A DNA stretch of 64,000 nucleotides. Source: Propionispora vibrioides (GTDB taxonomy: Bacteria > Bacillota > Negativicutes > Propionisporales > Propionisporaceae). The DNA lies in NCBI RefSeq assembly GCF_900110485.1, contig NZ_FODY01000017.1:1-64000 (forward strand), in the 5' to 3' direction. Below are positions 1-7,452 of the stretch, one piece after another. The notes beneath the pieces were generated by a model. That model searched no databases and was not told the DNA's origin. It was given only the letters and a program-made list of their open reading frames with translations. The translations under genes and the position numbers were made by a program. Position 1 is the first letter of the stretch, and every line of letters begins with the position of its first letter.

Positions 1-83
1 CCATACCGAACACAGTAGTTAAGCCCACATACGTCGAAAGTACTTGGTTGGAAACGGCCCGGGAGGATAGATAGTTGCTGGTT
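1..83 (+). rRNA. rrf: 5S ribosomal RNA, 3' part
   Basis: The window opens inside a 5S rRNA gene. The stretch ccataccgaacac...gttaagccc and the 3' part gggaggatagatagttgctgg are the usual loop B/C and helix IV/I regions of bacterial 5S rRNA. The 5' third lies before base 1. A rho-independent terminator follows directly, so this is the end of an rRNA operon. Confidence 0.9.
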
Positions 84-92
84 AAGAGAAAG

Positions 93-119
93 ACACTCAC
101 TTTGGTGGGTGTTTTTTGT
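93..119 (+). terminator. Terminator of the rRNA operon
   Basis: Stem ACACTCAC / GTGGGTGT around a TTTG loop, followed by a run of six T. It lies about 10 bases after the 5S 3' end. Confidence 0.85.
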
Positions 120-134
120 TTGTGCTGATAAGTT

Positions 135-320
135 GAAGTAGTTAAGCTCACATACGTCAAGGAAGGTACTGACGTACCTTTGATTTATTCCTGTGTGTGG
201 CTAGGTAGAAGAGTTATCGTCTTTAGTAACGAAAATGAAATAAGTCAGTGGCTGCCGGTTTAAACGGAAGACTTGGTTGGAAACGGCCCGGGAGGATAGA
301 TAGTTGCTGGTTAAGAGAAA
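135..320 (+). pseudogene. Broken second copy of the 5S 3' region
   Basis: Bases 135-163 repeat 13-41 with a few changes (agtagttaagctcacatacgtc), and 271-320 repeat 42-91 exactly. About 107 unrelated bases (164-270) separate the two parts. The copy keeps the 3' helix and the following terminator but lacks a 5' third and is split, so it cannot give a normal 5S rRNA. It probably arose by tandem duplication of the operon end followed by an insertion or rearrangement. Confidence 0.7.
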
Positions 321-350
321 GACACTCACCTTGGTGGGTGTCTTTTTGTT
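321..350 (+). terminator. Second copy of the rRNA terminator
   Basis: Perfect stem GACACTCACC / GGTGGGTGTC with a TT loop and a T-rich tail. It is duplicated together with the 5S 3' end and is a better stem than the first copy. Confidence 0.8.
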
Positions 351-576
351 GTGTAAAGATGAATGTAGGGCTGAGAGCTAAGTCCTTGTAGGAATCGATG
401 TGAGGATATTAACATCAAGGCGAGCCGACGAGGGGTTGTATCATAACAATGTTCCAGTGCTGACTTACGCTTATGGTAAGGTATAGCCCTCACCGGGTAG
501 CAGTAGGGCGTATGGCACCTTTTAATACTCATTTATGAGTAATTTACTTATTTGTCCAAGACTGTTCAATTGAGCC
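351..576. other. Intergenic, nothing recognised
   Basis: No convincing reading frame with an SD, no tRNA and no known RNA motif seen. A 68-codon minus-strand frame here (326-532) lacks an SD and runs into the duplicated rRNA terminator. Confidence 0.5.
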
Positions 577-758
577 GTTCCCGGCGGCCTTTACGGAAAA
601 AGACGGTCCGCAGGATGCCAGAAGGGGGGAGCTTCCGTTAAGAAATCCAATTGTTTGAGCGAAGCGAGTTTTGGATTCTAGGAAGCTTCCCCTTCTGGCA
701 AGTCTTTTGAAGTGTAGGCCTAGATTTTTTTGCCCCTTTTTGTATCATGACAAAAAGG
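577..758 (+). repeat. Structured repeat, family A, copy A1
   Basis: Order of parts: a conserved 5' block ending GGTCCGCAGGATG; a long stem with arms 617-636 and 681-699 (GCCAGAAGGGG.../...CCCCTTCTGGC); an inner stem AATCCAA / TTGGATT enclosing TTTGAGCGAAGCGAGTTT; a conserved TAGGCCTAG; then a second hairpin CCCCTTTTTGT / ACAAAAAGGGG. The same order recurs at 32980-33315 (minus) and 63305-63488 (plus) with different but still complementary arms. Function unknown. Confidence 0.8.
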
Positions 759-765
759 GGGATTG

Positions 766-930
766 ATGATTGAAGATGACTTAACTCATCAAGGTGGAGC
801 GGTAGAACCGGATACTATAAGTCCATTAGGCAATAAACATAAAACTGCAGAAAACCCTCTCTGCAGTCTTTTTATTGCCATACTATTACCTTTTTTACTT
901 ACCTTTTTTGAAGGAATTCATCTAACCTAA
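766..930 (+). CDS. Possible small membrane protein, 54 aa
   Basis: ATG at 766 lies 5-6 nt after an SD-like AAAAAGGGGG, which is also the 3' arm of the A1 repeat's second hairpin. The frame is open for 54 codons. The first 30 residues are polar (MIEDDLTHQGG...), then comes a hydrophobic stretch from about residue 33 to 50 (LFIAILLPFLLTFF), as in small single-span proteins. A weak hairpin (ACTGCAG/CTGCAGT, then CTTTTT, about 843-872) lies inside the frame and could instead be a terminator of something upstream. I recognise no family. The SD and the single hydrophobic span favour a gene; its length and its place beside a repeat argue against. Confidence 0.3.
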   Translation: MIEDDLTHQGGAVEPDTISPLGNKHKTAENPLCSLFIAILLPFLLTFFEGIHLT

Positions 931-1132
931 AGAGAATTTTTACAATATTTACTATTGTGATTTTTACAGCCTTAACGTAGTAGACGGCAGCCGAACCCAT
1001 GTTCCAGCATAATAAGGTACAAACAGGAGAATATCGACGTAGGCCGGTTGACGATAGCCTCAGTGCTCGGAATACAGAATGTTAGCACACATGAAAACAG
1101 GTTGGTAAAGCATTAGCTTGTGGAGGCTCTTG

Positions 1133-3847
1133 ATGAAGCGATTAGATCTGGTCTATCAGTTTATTGTAGAACAATGTGATGAACAATACCGTCAAAAGGG
1201 AACGATTGTGGGGGTGCCTACGGAGCTGGTTGCCCAGACGCTGGCTATTCAGCGTTCCAATGCGTCCAGTGATTTGAATGCGTTGGTAAAGCTGAATAAA
1301 CTGGAAAAGGTGGAAGGTAAGCCGGTTCTCTATAAAATACGGGAAGCCTTGCGCCAGGAACATACTGCTGAGGTGACGGGTACGGTACTGGATCAAATTA
1401 TCGGGGCGGAGCAAAGCCTGAAAAAGCCTTTGCTGCAGGCGAAGGCCGCCGTTATGTACCCGCCTTTTGGTTTGCATATGCTGTTGCTGGGCGAAACCGG
1501 TGTGGGCAAATCCATGTTTGCCGGGGCCATTTTTCAATATGCCCAGGATACGGGCAGATTGTCGCCCCATGCTCCTTTCGTGGTCTTTAACTGCGCCGAT
1601 TATGCCCACAATCCCCAGTTGCTGCTATCTCAGTTATTTGGGGTGAAAAAGGGCAGCTATACCGGCGCGGAACGGGATACGGCCGGGCTGGTGGAAAAAG
1701 CGGATACGGGAATTTTATTCTTAGATGAGGTGCACCGCCTTCCCCCGGAAGGGCAGGAAATGCTATTTTACCTGATTGATAAAGGAGCCTACCGGGCGCT
1801 GGGAGAAGCGGTGGAAGAACGTCGCGTTAGGGTACTAATTATTTGTGCTACAACGGAAAGTGCCGAATCGTCACTGTTAAGAACGTTTATGCGACGCATT
1901 CCCATGCTGATTACACTTCCTTCTATCAGAGAAAGAACCATGGAGGAACGGTGGAGGCTGATCCAGAGTTTCTTTAAAAATGAAGCCCAGGCCTTACATC
2001 TTCCGGTCAGTGTTTCTAAGAACGCGCTGATTGCCTTTTTGTTGTATGAATGCCCTAACAATATCGGGCAGTTGAAAAGCGATATTAAATTAAGCTGTGC
2101 CCGTGCCTTCCTGGAATATGTGGGCAGCCGGGAAAAAACACTAACAGTGTGCAGTGAGGACCTGTCCGAATATATCCGCCGGGGCTTTGTGAATTATAAG
2201 GCGCATCGCCAGGATATTGAACAGATTGGAATTACGGGCAGCCTGATCTTTTTTCCGGGGCCCGGGGAAAACCGGACTGTCGGGAACGAGCCGGCAGGTA
2301 TTTATGAGGTGTTGGAGCAGAAATTCAACACACTTAAGGAAAAAGGCTTAAGCGATCAGGATATTCAACTGATTATGAGCCTCGAGATTGATGTCTACGT
2401 CAAGCAATACATGAGCAAATTCCGAAAAAATAATCTGGAGGAATTATATAAAATAGTAGACCGCAAGGTGGTCGGCATGACTCAGGAATTTCTGCAATAT
2501 GTGCAAGCCGAGACAGGCAAACCGTTCGAAGAAAAGGTGCTTTTCGGCATGTCGATTCATATTGCCCATGCTCTGGAGCGTATCAGAGACGGCAAGGAGA
2601 TTGTCAATCCTCATCTAAGTGAAATAGAAAGCTCTTATCCGGAGGAATTCGCCTTGGCACAGCATTTTGCCAAGCTGGCAGAACGGGAGTTTTCCGTAAT
2701 CATACCTAACGATGAACTTGGTTTTATTACCATGTTTTTGGTGCTGGATGATCCTCTGCGGCAGGCAGCGCCGGGCCGGGTGGGCGTTATTGTCGCTATG
2801 CATGGCAACAGCACGGCTACCTCGATGGTGGAGGTGGTCAACCGGCTGTTGGGTGAGAAGCATGCGGTGGGCTATGATTTGCCTTTGGAGCAGAAACCGG
2901 AAGTGGCTTTAGAAGAAATTATTTGTCTGGTTAAGGAGCAGGATAAAGGCCAGGGGGTTTTGCTGCTGGTCGATATGGGCTCGCTGGTTATGTTTGGTGA
3001 TATCATTTACGAACGGACAGGCATTGCCATTAAAACGGTAGAAATGGCAACGACACCGCTGGTGCTGGAAGCGGCACGCAAAGCGCTGCTGATGACTTCG
3101 CTGGAAGAGATATATTATTCCCTTACCAACATAAGTCCCTATCTGGGACGGATGTACTGGAACAGCGTGGAGTTTTCCCACCGGCTTAATGAAGGTGTGA
3201 TTGTCACGGCCTGCATTACCGGCCGGGGAACGGCCATTAAGTTGAAAAACATCTTAAAAAAGAGTCTGGCCGATTATGACCGGCCTGTGGACATTCTGCC
3301 CATCGAAATCGGGGGTATGGAGGATTATTTGCGTAAGTTAAATAAAATCCGTCAGGAGAAAAACCTGCTGGCCGTGGTGAGCAGCATTAGGCCACAGGAC
3401 CCATCGATTCCCTATTTGTCGACCAAGGAACTGCTGGAGGGGAAAATCGGCACTGTTCTGCAGGGGCTGCAACCGTCGGTGGTTACCGTACCGGTGCTGG
3501 ATAACATACAGTTTATGGTGGAAGTAATCGACGAACATCTTAATATTGACGGCGCAACCTTTATTCGGGCCTATGAGTTTTTTGTAAAACGGCTGGCGGC
3601 GAATGCGTTGCTTTTGCCTGATGATGCCGATATCGGGCTAATCTTGCATTTAGCTTGTACGATTGAGCGGTTGCTGCGAGGGGAAGCGCTTGACGATGAC
3701 GGAAAGCACAGTGGACTGGCTATGGCGGGCTATGGCGAGAGCCTGCGGGTAGTTGAGCAGGCGTTGGGAGTAATGGAAGAGACCTTTGCTGTGAAGCTGC
3801 CTGTCCATGAATGCCGGAACATTGTTAAACTAATTTATCTGATTTAG
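1133..3847 (+). CDS. levR: LevR/ManR-type sigma-54 dependent PTS regulator
   Basis: Cytoplasmic transcription activator of about 904 aa for a PTS operon. From the N-terminus: a helix-turn-helix of about 70 residues; an AAA+ sigma-54 interaction domain with Walker A GETGVGKS (about 120-127), a GSYTGA loop (about 174-179, variant of GAFTGA) and Walker B ILFLDE; a first PRD; an EIIA-Man-like domain with AMHGNS (likely phosphorylated His); an EIIB-Gat-like domain; and a C-terminal PRD. This is the LevR domain order. ATG 1133 is chosen because GGAGG lies 6 nt upstream; a TTG at 1118 has no SD. PTS components of such proteins phosphorylate the PRDs to set activity by sugar supply. The target is almost surely the operon starting at 4062, which has a sigma-54 promoter. 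Confidence 0.93.
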   Translation: MKRLDLVYQFIVEQCDEQYRQKGTIVGVPTELVAQTLAIQRSNASSDLNALVKLNKLEKVEGKPVLYKIREALRQEHTAEVTGTVLDQIIGAEQSLKKPLLQAKAAVMYPPFGLHMLLLGETGVGKSMFAGAIFQYAQDTGRLSPHAPFVVFNCADYAHNPQLLLSQLFGVKKGSYTGAERDTAGLVEKADTGILFLDEVHRLPPEGQEMLFYLIDKGAYRALGEAVEERRVRVLIICATTESAESSLLRTFMRRIPMLITLPSIRERTMEERWRLIQSFFKNEAQALHLPVSVSKNALIAFLLYECPNNIGQLKSDIKLSCARAFLEYVGSREKTLTVCSEDLSEYIRRGFVNYKAHRQDIEQIGITGSLIFFPGPGENRTVGNEPAGIYEVLEQKFNTLKEKGLSDQDIQLIMSLEIDVYVKQYMSKFRKNNLEELYKIVDRKVVGMTQEFLQYVQAETGKPFEEKVLFGMSIHIAHALERIRDGKEIVNPHLSEIESSYPEEFALAQHFAKLAEREFSVIIPNDELGFITMFLVLDDPLRQAAPGRVGVIVAMHGNSTATSMVEVVNRLLGEKHAVGYDLPLEQKPEVALEEIICLVKEQDKGQGVLLLVDMGSLVMFGDIIYERTGIAIKTVEMATTPLVLEAARKALLMTSLEEIYYSLTNISPYLGRMYWNSVEFSHRLNEGVIVTACITGRGTAIKLKNILKKSLADYDRPVDILPIEIGGMEDYLRKLNKIRQEKNLLAVVSSIRPQDPSIPYLSTKELLEGKIGTVLQGLQPSVVTVPVLDNIQFMVEVIDEHLNIDGATFIRAYEFFVKRLAANALLLPDDADIGLILHLACTIERLLRGEALDDDGKHSGLAMAGYGESLRVVEQALGVMEETFAVKLPVHECRNIVKLIYLI

Positions 3848-3921
3848 CGAAACAGGAATATATTCAGATTACATGTTCTGCCGGAACTGTTTTTGTAGAG
3901 TGCCAGGTGTTTTAATAAAAC

Positions 3922-3952
3922 AATACACTTTTGGATACAAAAGAATACACTT
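3922..3952 (+). promoter_or_regulatory. Probable upstream activator site for LevR
   Basis: AATACACTT occurs at 3922-3930 and again at 3944-3952, 22 bp apart (about two helical turns), 60-90 bp before the -24 element. Sigma-54 activators bind such upstream sites. The link to this LevR is inferred from position. Confidence 0.55.
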
Positions 3953-3960
3953 GGGGTGGA

Positions 3961-4005
3961 AAACCCGGAAAGCTTGTTATTAAAGGCAGCTTTCCGGGTT
4001 TTATT
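3961..4005 (+). terminator. Terminator after levR
   Basis: Stem AAACCCGGAAAGCT / AGCTTTCCGGGTTTT with a loop of about 14 nt, followed by TATTG. It separates levR from the sigma-54 promoter just downstream. Confidence 0.8.
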
Positions 4006-4011
4006 GTGTAT

Positions 4012-4027
4012 TGGCATGTTCCTTGCA
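4012..4027 (+). promoter_or_regulatory. Sigma-54 promoter (-24/-12)
   Basis: TGGCATG-TTCC-TTGCA fits the -24/-12 consensus (TGGCACG-N4-TTGCW) with the exact N4 spacing. It lies 35 bp before the EIIC start and directly follows the gene for a sigma-54 activator. Confidence 0.92.
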
Positions 4028-4061
4028 AAATATAAAAGCATAAAAACAAAGGAGTGATTTT

Positions 4062-5357
4062 ATGGAAGCATTGATTAAATGGCTTGATGAATATTATGCG
4101 CCCTTTGCGGCACGGGTTGGTGATCAACGTCATTTAAAAGCTATCCGTGACGGTGTGGTATCCTTAATTCCCCTACTGCTAATCGGTTCGTTCTTTCTGA
4201 TTATTGCTTTTCCACCGATTAGTTCACTGGCCAAGCTGGTGGAGCCTTATGTACCCATTTTGGTTTCGGTTAACAACACAACGATGGGCTTAATGGGGTT
4301 AATGGCTGCCTTTGCCGTTGCCTATTCTCTGGCCGCTTCATACAAAATGGACACGCTCAGCAGTTCCATGTTCAGCGTGGCGGCGTTTATGCTGGCGACG
4401 CCGTTCACGAAAGACGGTAATATTGCCGCGGCCTGGATGGGAAGCAAGGGGCTGTTTGTGGCTATGCTGTCGGCCATATTCATTGTGGAATTGCAGCGAT
4501 TTATGATCAAACGGAATATTGTTATCAGAATGCCTGACGGTGTGCCGCCAACCGTGGCCCGTTCATTTGTCGCTCTGATTCCGGGCTTTATCGCGTTAGC
4601 TTTGATTTTGATACTGAACATTAGTTTGTTTTCGCTGGGCAGCAATGTACAGGACATTATCTATAAAATTCTGGCTGCTCCGTTATTAAGTCTTGGTGGT
4701 TCGTTACCGGCCTTTCTGCTGGCGGCTGTGTTCGCGCAATTATTATGGACAGTTGGGATTCACGGCGCCAGTCTGGTCGGAGGCATTATGAGTCCCGTAT
4801 GGTACTCGCTTTCGCAGCAAAATGCCGTCGCCAAAGCGGCCGGCGAAGTACCACCCAATATTATCTGCCAGCAGTTTTGGGAAATGTTTTCTACCATCGG
4901 CGGTTCTGGTTCCACCTTTGCTTTGGCTATCATGCTGTTGACCATTGTTAAGTCAAAACAGCTTAAAGCGATCGGTAAATCGGCTATCTGGCCCGGGCTG
5001 TTTAATATTAACGAACCGATCATCTTTGGGCTACCGATAGTTATGAATCCGATTATGATGATACCCTTTGTACTGGCACCGGTTGTCTCCATAACCATTG
5101 CCTATTTCGTTACCGATTTGGGTCTGGCGGATAAGGCCTTTGCCATGGCTCCCTGGACAACGCCGCCGTTTATCAATGCCTTTTTGGATACCGGTGACAT
5201 CCGGACCGCGGTACTGCAGTTTGTTTGCTTTTTAGTGACAGGCATTATTTATTATCCATTTTTAAGAATGGCCGATATGGTTAATTGCCGGGAAGAAGGA
5301 ATCAGTGAAGTTGTTTATGAAGAAAAGCAAATAGCAATTTTGGAGGAGAAACAATGA
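4062..5357 (+). CDS. PTS EIIC, lactose/cellobiose family
   Basis: Inner-membrane permease of a phosphotransferase system, 431 aa, the usual length for CelB/LicC-type EIIC. Many hydrophobic spans are visible (for example LIPLLLIGSFFLIIAF and FLLAAVFAQLLWTVGIHG); the family's GIHG and NEP-containing (NINEPIIFGLP) stretches are present. It takes up a beta-glucoside or disaccharide and phosphorylates it with EIIB and EIIA encoded at 6755 and 7088. SD AAAGGAG precedes the ATG. First gene of the sigma-54 operon; its last codons overlap the porin start (ATGA). Substrate is not fixed by sequence; the two phospho-glucosidases nearby suggest cellobiose-like beta-glucosides. Confidence 0.92.
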   Translation: MEALIKWLDEYYAPFAARVGDQRHLKAIRDGVVSLIPLLLIGSFFLIIAFPPISSLAKLVEPYVPILVSVNNTTMGLMGLMAAFAVAYSLAASYKMDTLSSSMFSVAAFMLATPFTKDGNIAAAWMGSKGLFVAMLSAIFIVELQRFMIKRNIVIRMPDGVPPTVARSFVALIPGFIALALILILNISLFSLGSNVQDIIYKILAAPLLSLGGSLPAFLLAAVFAQLLWTVGIHGASLVGGIMSPVWYSLSQQNAVAKAAGEVPPNIICQQFWEMFSTIGGSGSTFALAIMLLTIVKSKQLKAIGKSAIWPGLFNINEPIIFGLPIVMNPIMMIPFVLAPVVSITIAYFVTDLGLADKAFAMAPWTTPPFINAFLDTGDIRTAVLQFVCFLVTGIIYYPFLRMADMVNCREEGISEVVYEEKQIAILEEKQ

Positions 5358-6715
5358 AAAAAGAGCTGGTAGTACTAGGCCTTTCTTCTGTAATTTTTTG
5401 TGGTGGCGTACACGTCGAGGCAGCACCGGGATTTTTTCAAGAGGTACCACTGAACGACTGGTCTTATGAAGCCGTCAACGGGCTTATTGCCACAGGACAT
5501 GTGAATGACTACACCGAACAGATACCGCAAGGCCGTATCATGAGCCGCATGGAAATGGCCATGGTTGTCGATGATGCCATGCAGAACCTCAAAGAATTCA
5601 CGCCTGCTGAGCAGGATACAATTCAGAAATTGAATAAAGAGTATTACTATGACATCAAAAAGATACAGAGGCTGTCGCAGCTCGACAATGCAGATTTGGA
5701 AAAGGCTACAAATGACACGACCTTTACGGAAGAAGAAAAAGCTGGCCTGAAGAAAGCGGCAGCTTTTGCGGATAAGTTTTCCATTGATGGCTATGCCCGC
5801 CTACGCAATGACCACTATCTGAAGGATACGGGCAGGACAACCCGTGCAAACATGACTCATGTGCAAGTCAATACGACGTACAAGGTAAATGATAATTGGC
5901 AGGTCCATACCGATCTTGGCTATCGTAATTCCTTCAGTGGCTTTGATGAGCTGAAATCCCTTTCACCGAGTGAGAATCAGACGGGCATCACCATGGATAC
6001 CTATGTGACGGGCCGCATGGCGGACAATGCTCTCGGTCTTAAAGTCGGCAAGTGGAATGAATGGAACATTTACGGCTGGGGTATGGATATCGACTGCGAT
6101 TTCACCGGCGTACAGCTTGATTATGGCAAAAAAGATTTCAAGACCTATTTCACCTCGGGCAAGATGGATCTTTGGGATAATGCCATGGGTGGTGATCGTG
6201 AGTCTGAACAGGTTACCAGCTTGCGTTCCTTCTATCCATTTGATAAGAAAAATGACATCAATTTCGGCGTTTCCTGGAGTTCTGCTATGGCCAGCCGCTA
6301 CCAGGATCCTGATCAGGGACGCGTATTCTATTACTATACCCATGCGCATCACAATTTTGATAACAACTGGGATCTCCGCGTGGGCGTCATCAATAGCGAT
6401 GCAAAACGAGATGATACGGCAACTGCAGCCACAAAGACGAAGCAGCCGGGCCGCTGGGTGCAGCTCCAGTACAAGGGGTCCGATCTTCAGGCTCCTGGTT
6501 CTTATGGCATTACCGCTGATTACCGTTATGAACCGGCGCTCAGCTGGCCAACGGTCACGGACTGGTGCGGGCTCAATGAACGCTTCTTCCGCCTTGGCGT
6601 AAGCTATGTACCGGCGAAGAACATCCTTCTGGATACCTTCTATACCTGGGGAAGAGAAATTGATACTGGTGAGAAGGACGACCTGTACCGTTTCCAGACA
6701 CAGTTCTTCTTCTGA
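5354..6715 (+). CDS. SLH-domain outer-membrane porin
   Basis: 453 aa. A signal peptide (about 1-24, ending VEAA), one SLH domain (about 28-80: FQEVPLNDWSYEAVNGL...), a charged helical linker, then a beta-barrel-like region rich in alternating aromatic strands, ending in Phe (QTQFFF). This is the Negativicutes porin design, in which the SLH part binds modified peptidoglycan and the barrel spans the outer membrane. Its start overlaps the EIIC stop by 4 bases, so it is translationally coupled within the PTS operon. The likely role is outer-membrane entry of the sugar handled by this PTS, inferred from position. A 319-codon frame on the opposite strand is a shadow. Confidence 0.9.
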   Translation: MKKELVVLGLSSVIFCGGVHVEAAPGFFQEVPLNDWSYEAVNGLIATGHVNDYTEQIPQGRIMSRMEMAMVVDDAMQNLKEFTPAEQDTIQKLNKEYYYDIKKIQRLSQLDNADLEKATNDTTFTEEEKAGLKKAAAFADKFSIDGYARLRNDHYLKDTGRTTRANMTHVQVNTTYKVNDNWQVHTDLGYRNSFSGFDELKSLSPSENQTGITMDTYVTGRMADNALGLKVGKWNEWNIYGWGMDIDCDFTGVQLDYGKKDFKTYFTSGKMDLWDNAMGGDRESEQVTSLRSFYPFDKKNDINFGVSWSSAMASRYQDPDQGRVFYYYTHAHHNFDNNWDLRVGVINSDAKRDDTATAATKTKQPGRWVQLQYKGSDLQAPGSYGITADYRYEPALSWPTVTDWCGLNERFFRLGVSYVPAKNILLDTFYTWGREIDTGEKDDLYRFQTQFFF

Positions 6716-6754
6716 TGAAGCAGTGAAATAAAAAAATAAAGGGAGAAAGAAATA

Positions 6755-7057
6755 ATGAATATTTTGCTTGTATGCAGCGCCGGTATGTCTACCAGCCTGC
6801 TGGTGACCAAAATGCAAAAAGAAAGTCAGGCCCGAGGCTGGCAGGACGAGATATTCGCCTGCTCCATCGATGAACTGGAAGAATATATTGACCGCTATGA
6901 GGTTGTTTTGCTTGGCCCGCAAATCCGCTATAAGGCTAAAACAGTAGGGGCCTTGGCGGTGGAAAAAGGCAAGGCTTTTGCCGTGATTGATTCCATGAGC
7001 TATGGCCGGGTGGACGGAGTTAAGGTACTGGAGCAGGCTTATAGTCTCAAAGGGTAA
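6755..7057 (+). CDS. PTS EIIB, lactose/cellobiose family
   Basis: Cytoplasmic phosphocarrier of 100 aa. The N-terminal MNILLVCSAGMSTSLLV holds the P-loop with the phosphorylated cysteine (Cys8), as in CelA/LicB. It passes phosphate from EIIA to the sugar bound by EIIC. SD AGGGAGAAAG lies just before the ATG. It follows the porin after 39 bp, in the same operon. Length is normal for the family. Confidence 0.93.
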   Translation: MNILLVCSAGMSTSLLVTKMQKESQARGWQDEIFACSIDELEEYIDRYEVVLLGPQIRYKAKTVGALAVEKGKAFAVIDSMSYGRVDGVKVLEQAYSLKG

Positions 7058-7087
7058 AGTAAATTAGTCGATGAGGGGTACACCGAT

Positions 7088-7396
7088 ATGGAAGAAGTGG
7101 TATTTAACATTATCATGCATGCCGGAGATGCGCGCAGTTATGCCTTTGAAGCGCTCAGGTATGCTCGTGAACAAAAATTTGAGGCGGCAGCAGCCAGCAT
7201 GTCTCAGGCAAAAACCAAGCTGATTGATGCCCATCATATTCAGACTCAACTGTTACAGCAGGAGGCAGAAGGAAAAAAACAGGAATTTAGTCTTCTCTTG
7301 GTGCATGCGCAGGATCACTTGATGACAGCCATGCTGGCCAAGGATTTGATTGAAGAAGTCATTTCGCTGCTGGAAATGCAGGTCCGGCAGAAATAG
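7088..7396 (+). CDS. PTS EIIA, lactose/cellobiose family
   Basis: Phosphocarrier of 102 aa, all helical in the family and active as a trimer. The motif LLVHAQDHLMTA carries the active histidines of CelC/LacF-type EIIA. It takes phosphate from HPr and gives it to EIIB. It lies 30 bp after EIIB and runs into the GH1 gene, so EIIC, EIIB and EIIA are all present and the transporter is complete. Confidence 0.92.
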   Translation: MEEVVFNIIMHAGDARSYAFEALRYAREQKFEAAAASMSQAKTKLIDAHHIQTQLLQQEAEGKKQEFSLLLVHAQDHLMTAMLAKDLIEEVISLLEMQVRQK

Positions 7397-7452
7397 TAAA
7401 GATGGCCGGTACCAGGAGCAAACCGGTTAAACTGGAGGAGGAAGTGGTTGCA

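Noticed and set aside
843-872. Hairpin ACTGCAG/CTGCAGT with T run as a terminator
   Set aside because: Short stem with a 10-nt loop, no recognised gene directly before it, and it lies inside the possible small frame; left undecided and not listed.
5963-6922. 319-codon minus-strand frame opposite the porin
   Set aside because: No SD, spans the end of one gene and the start of the next, and the plus-strand porin has clear domains.
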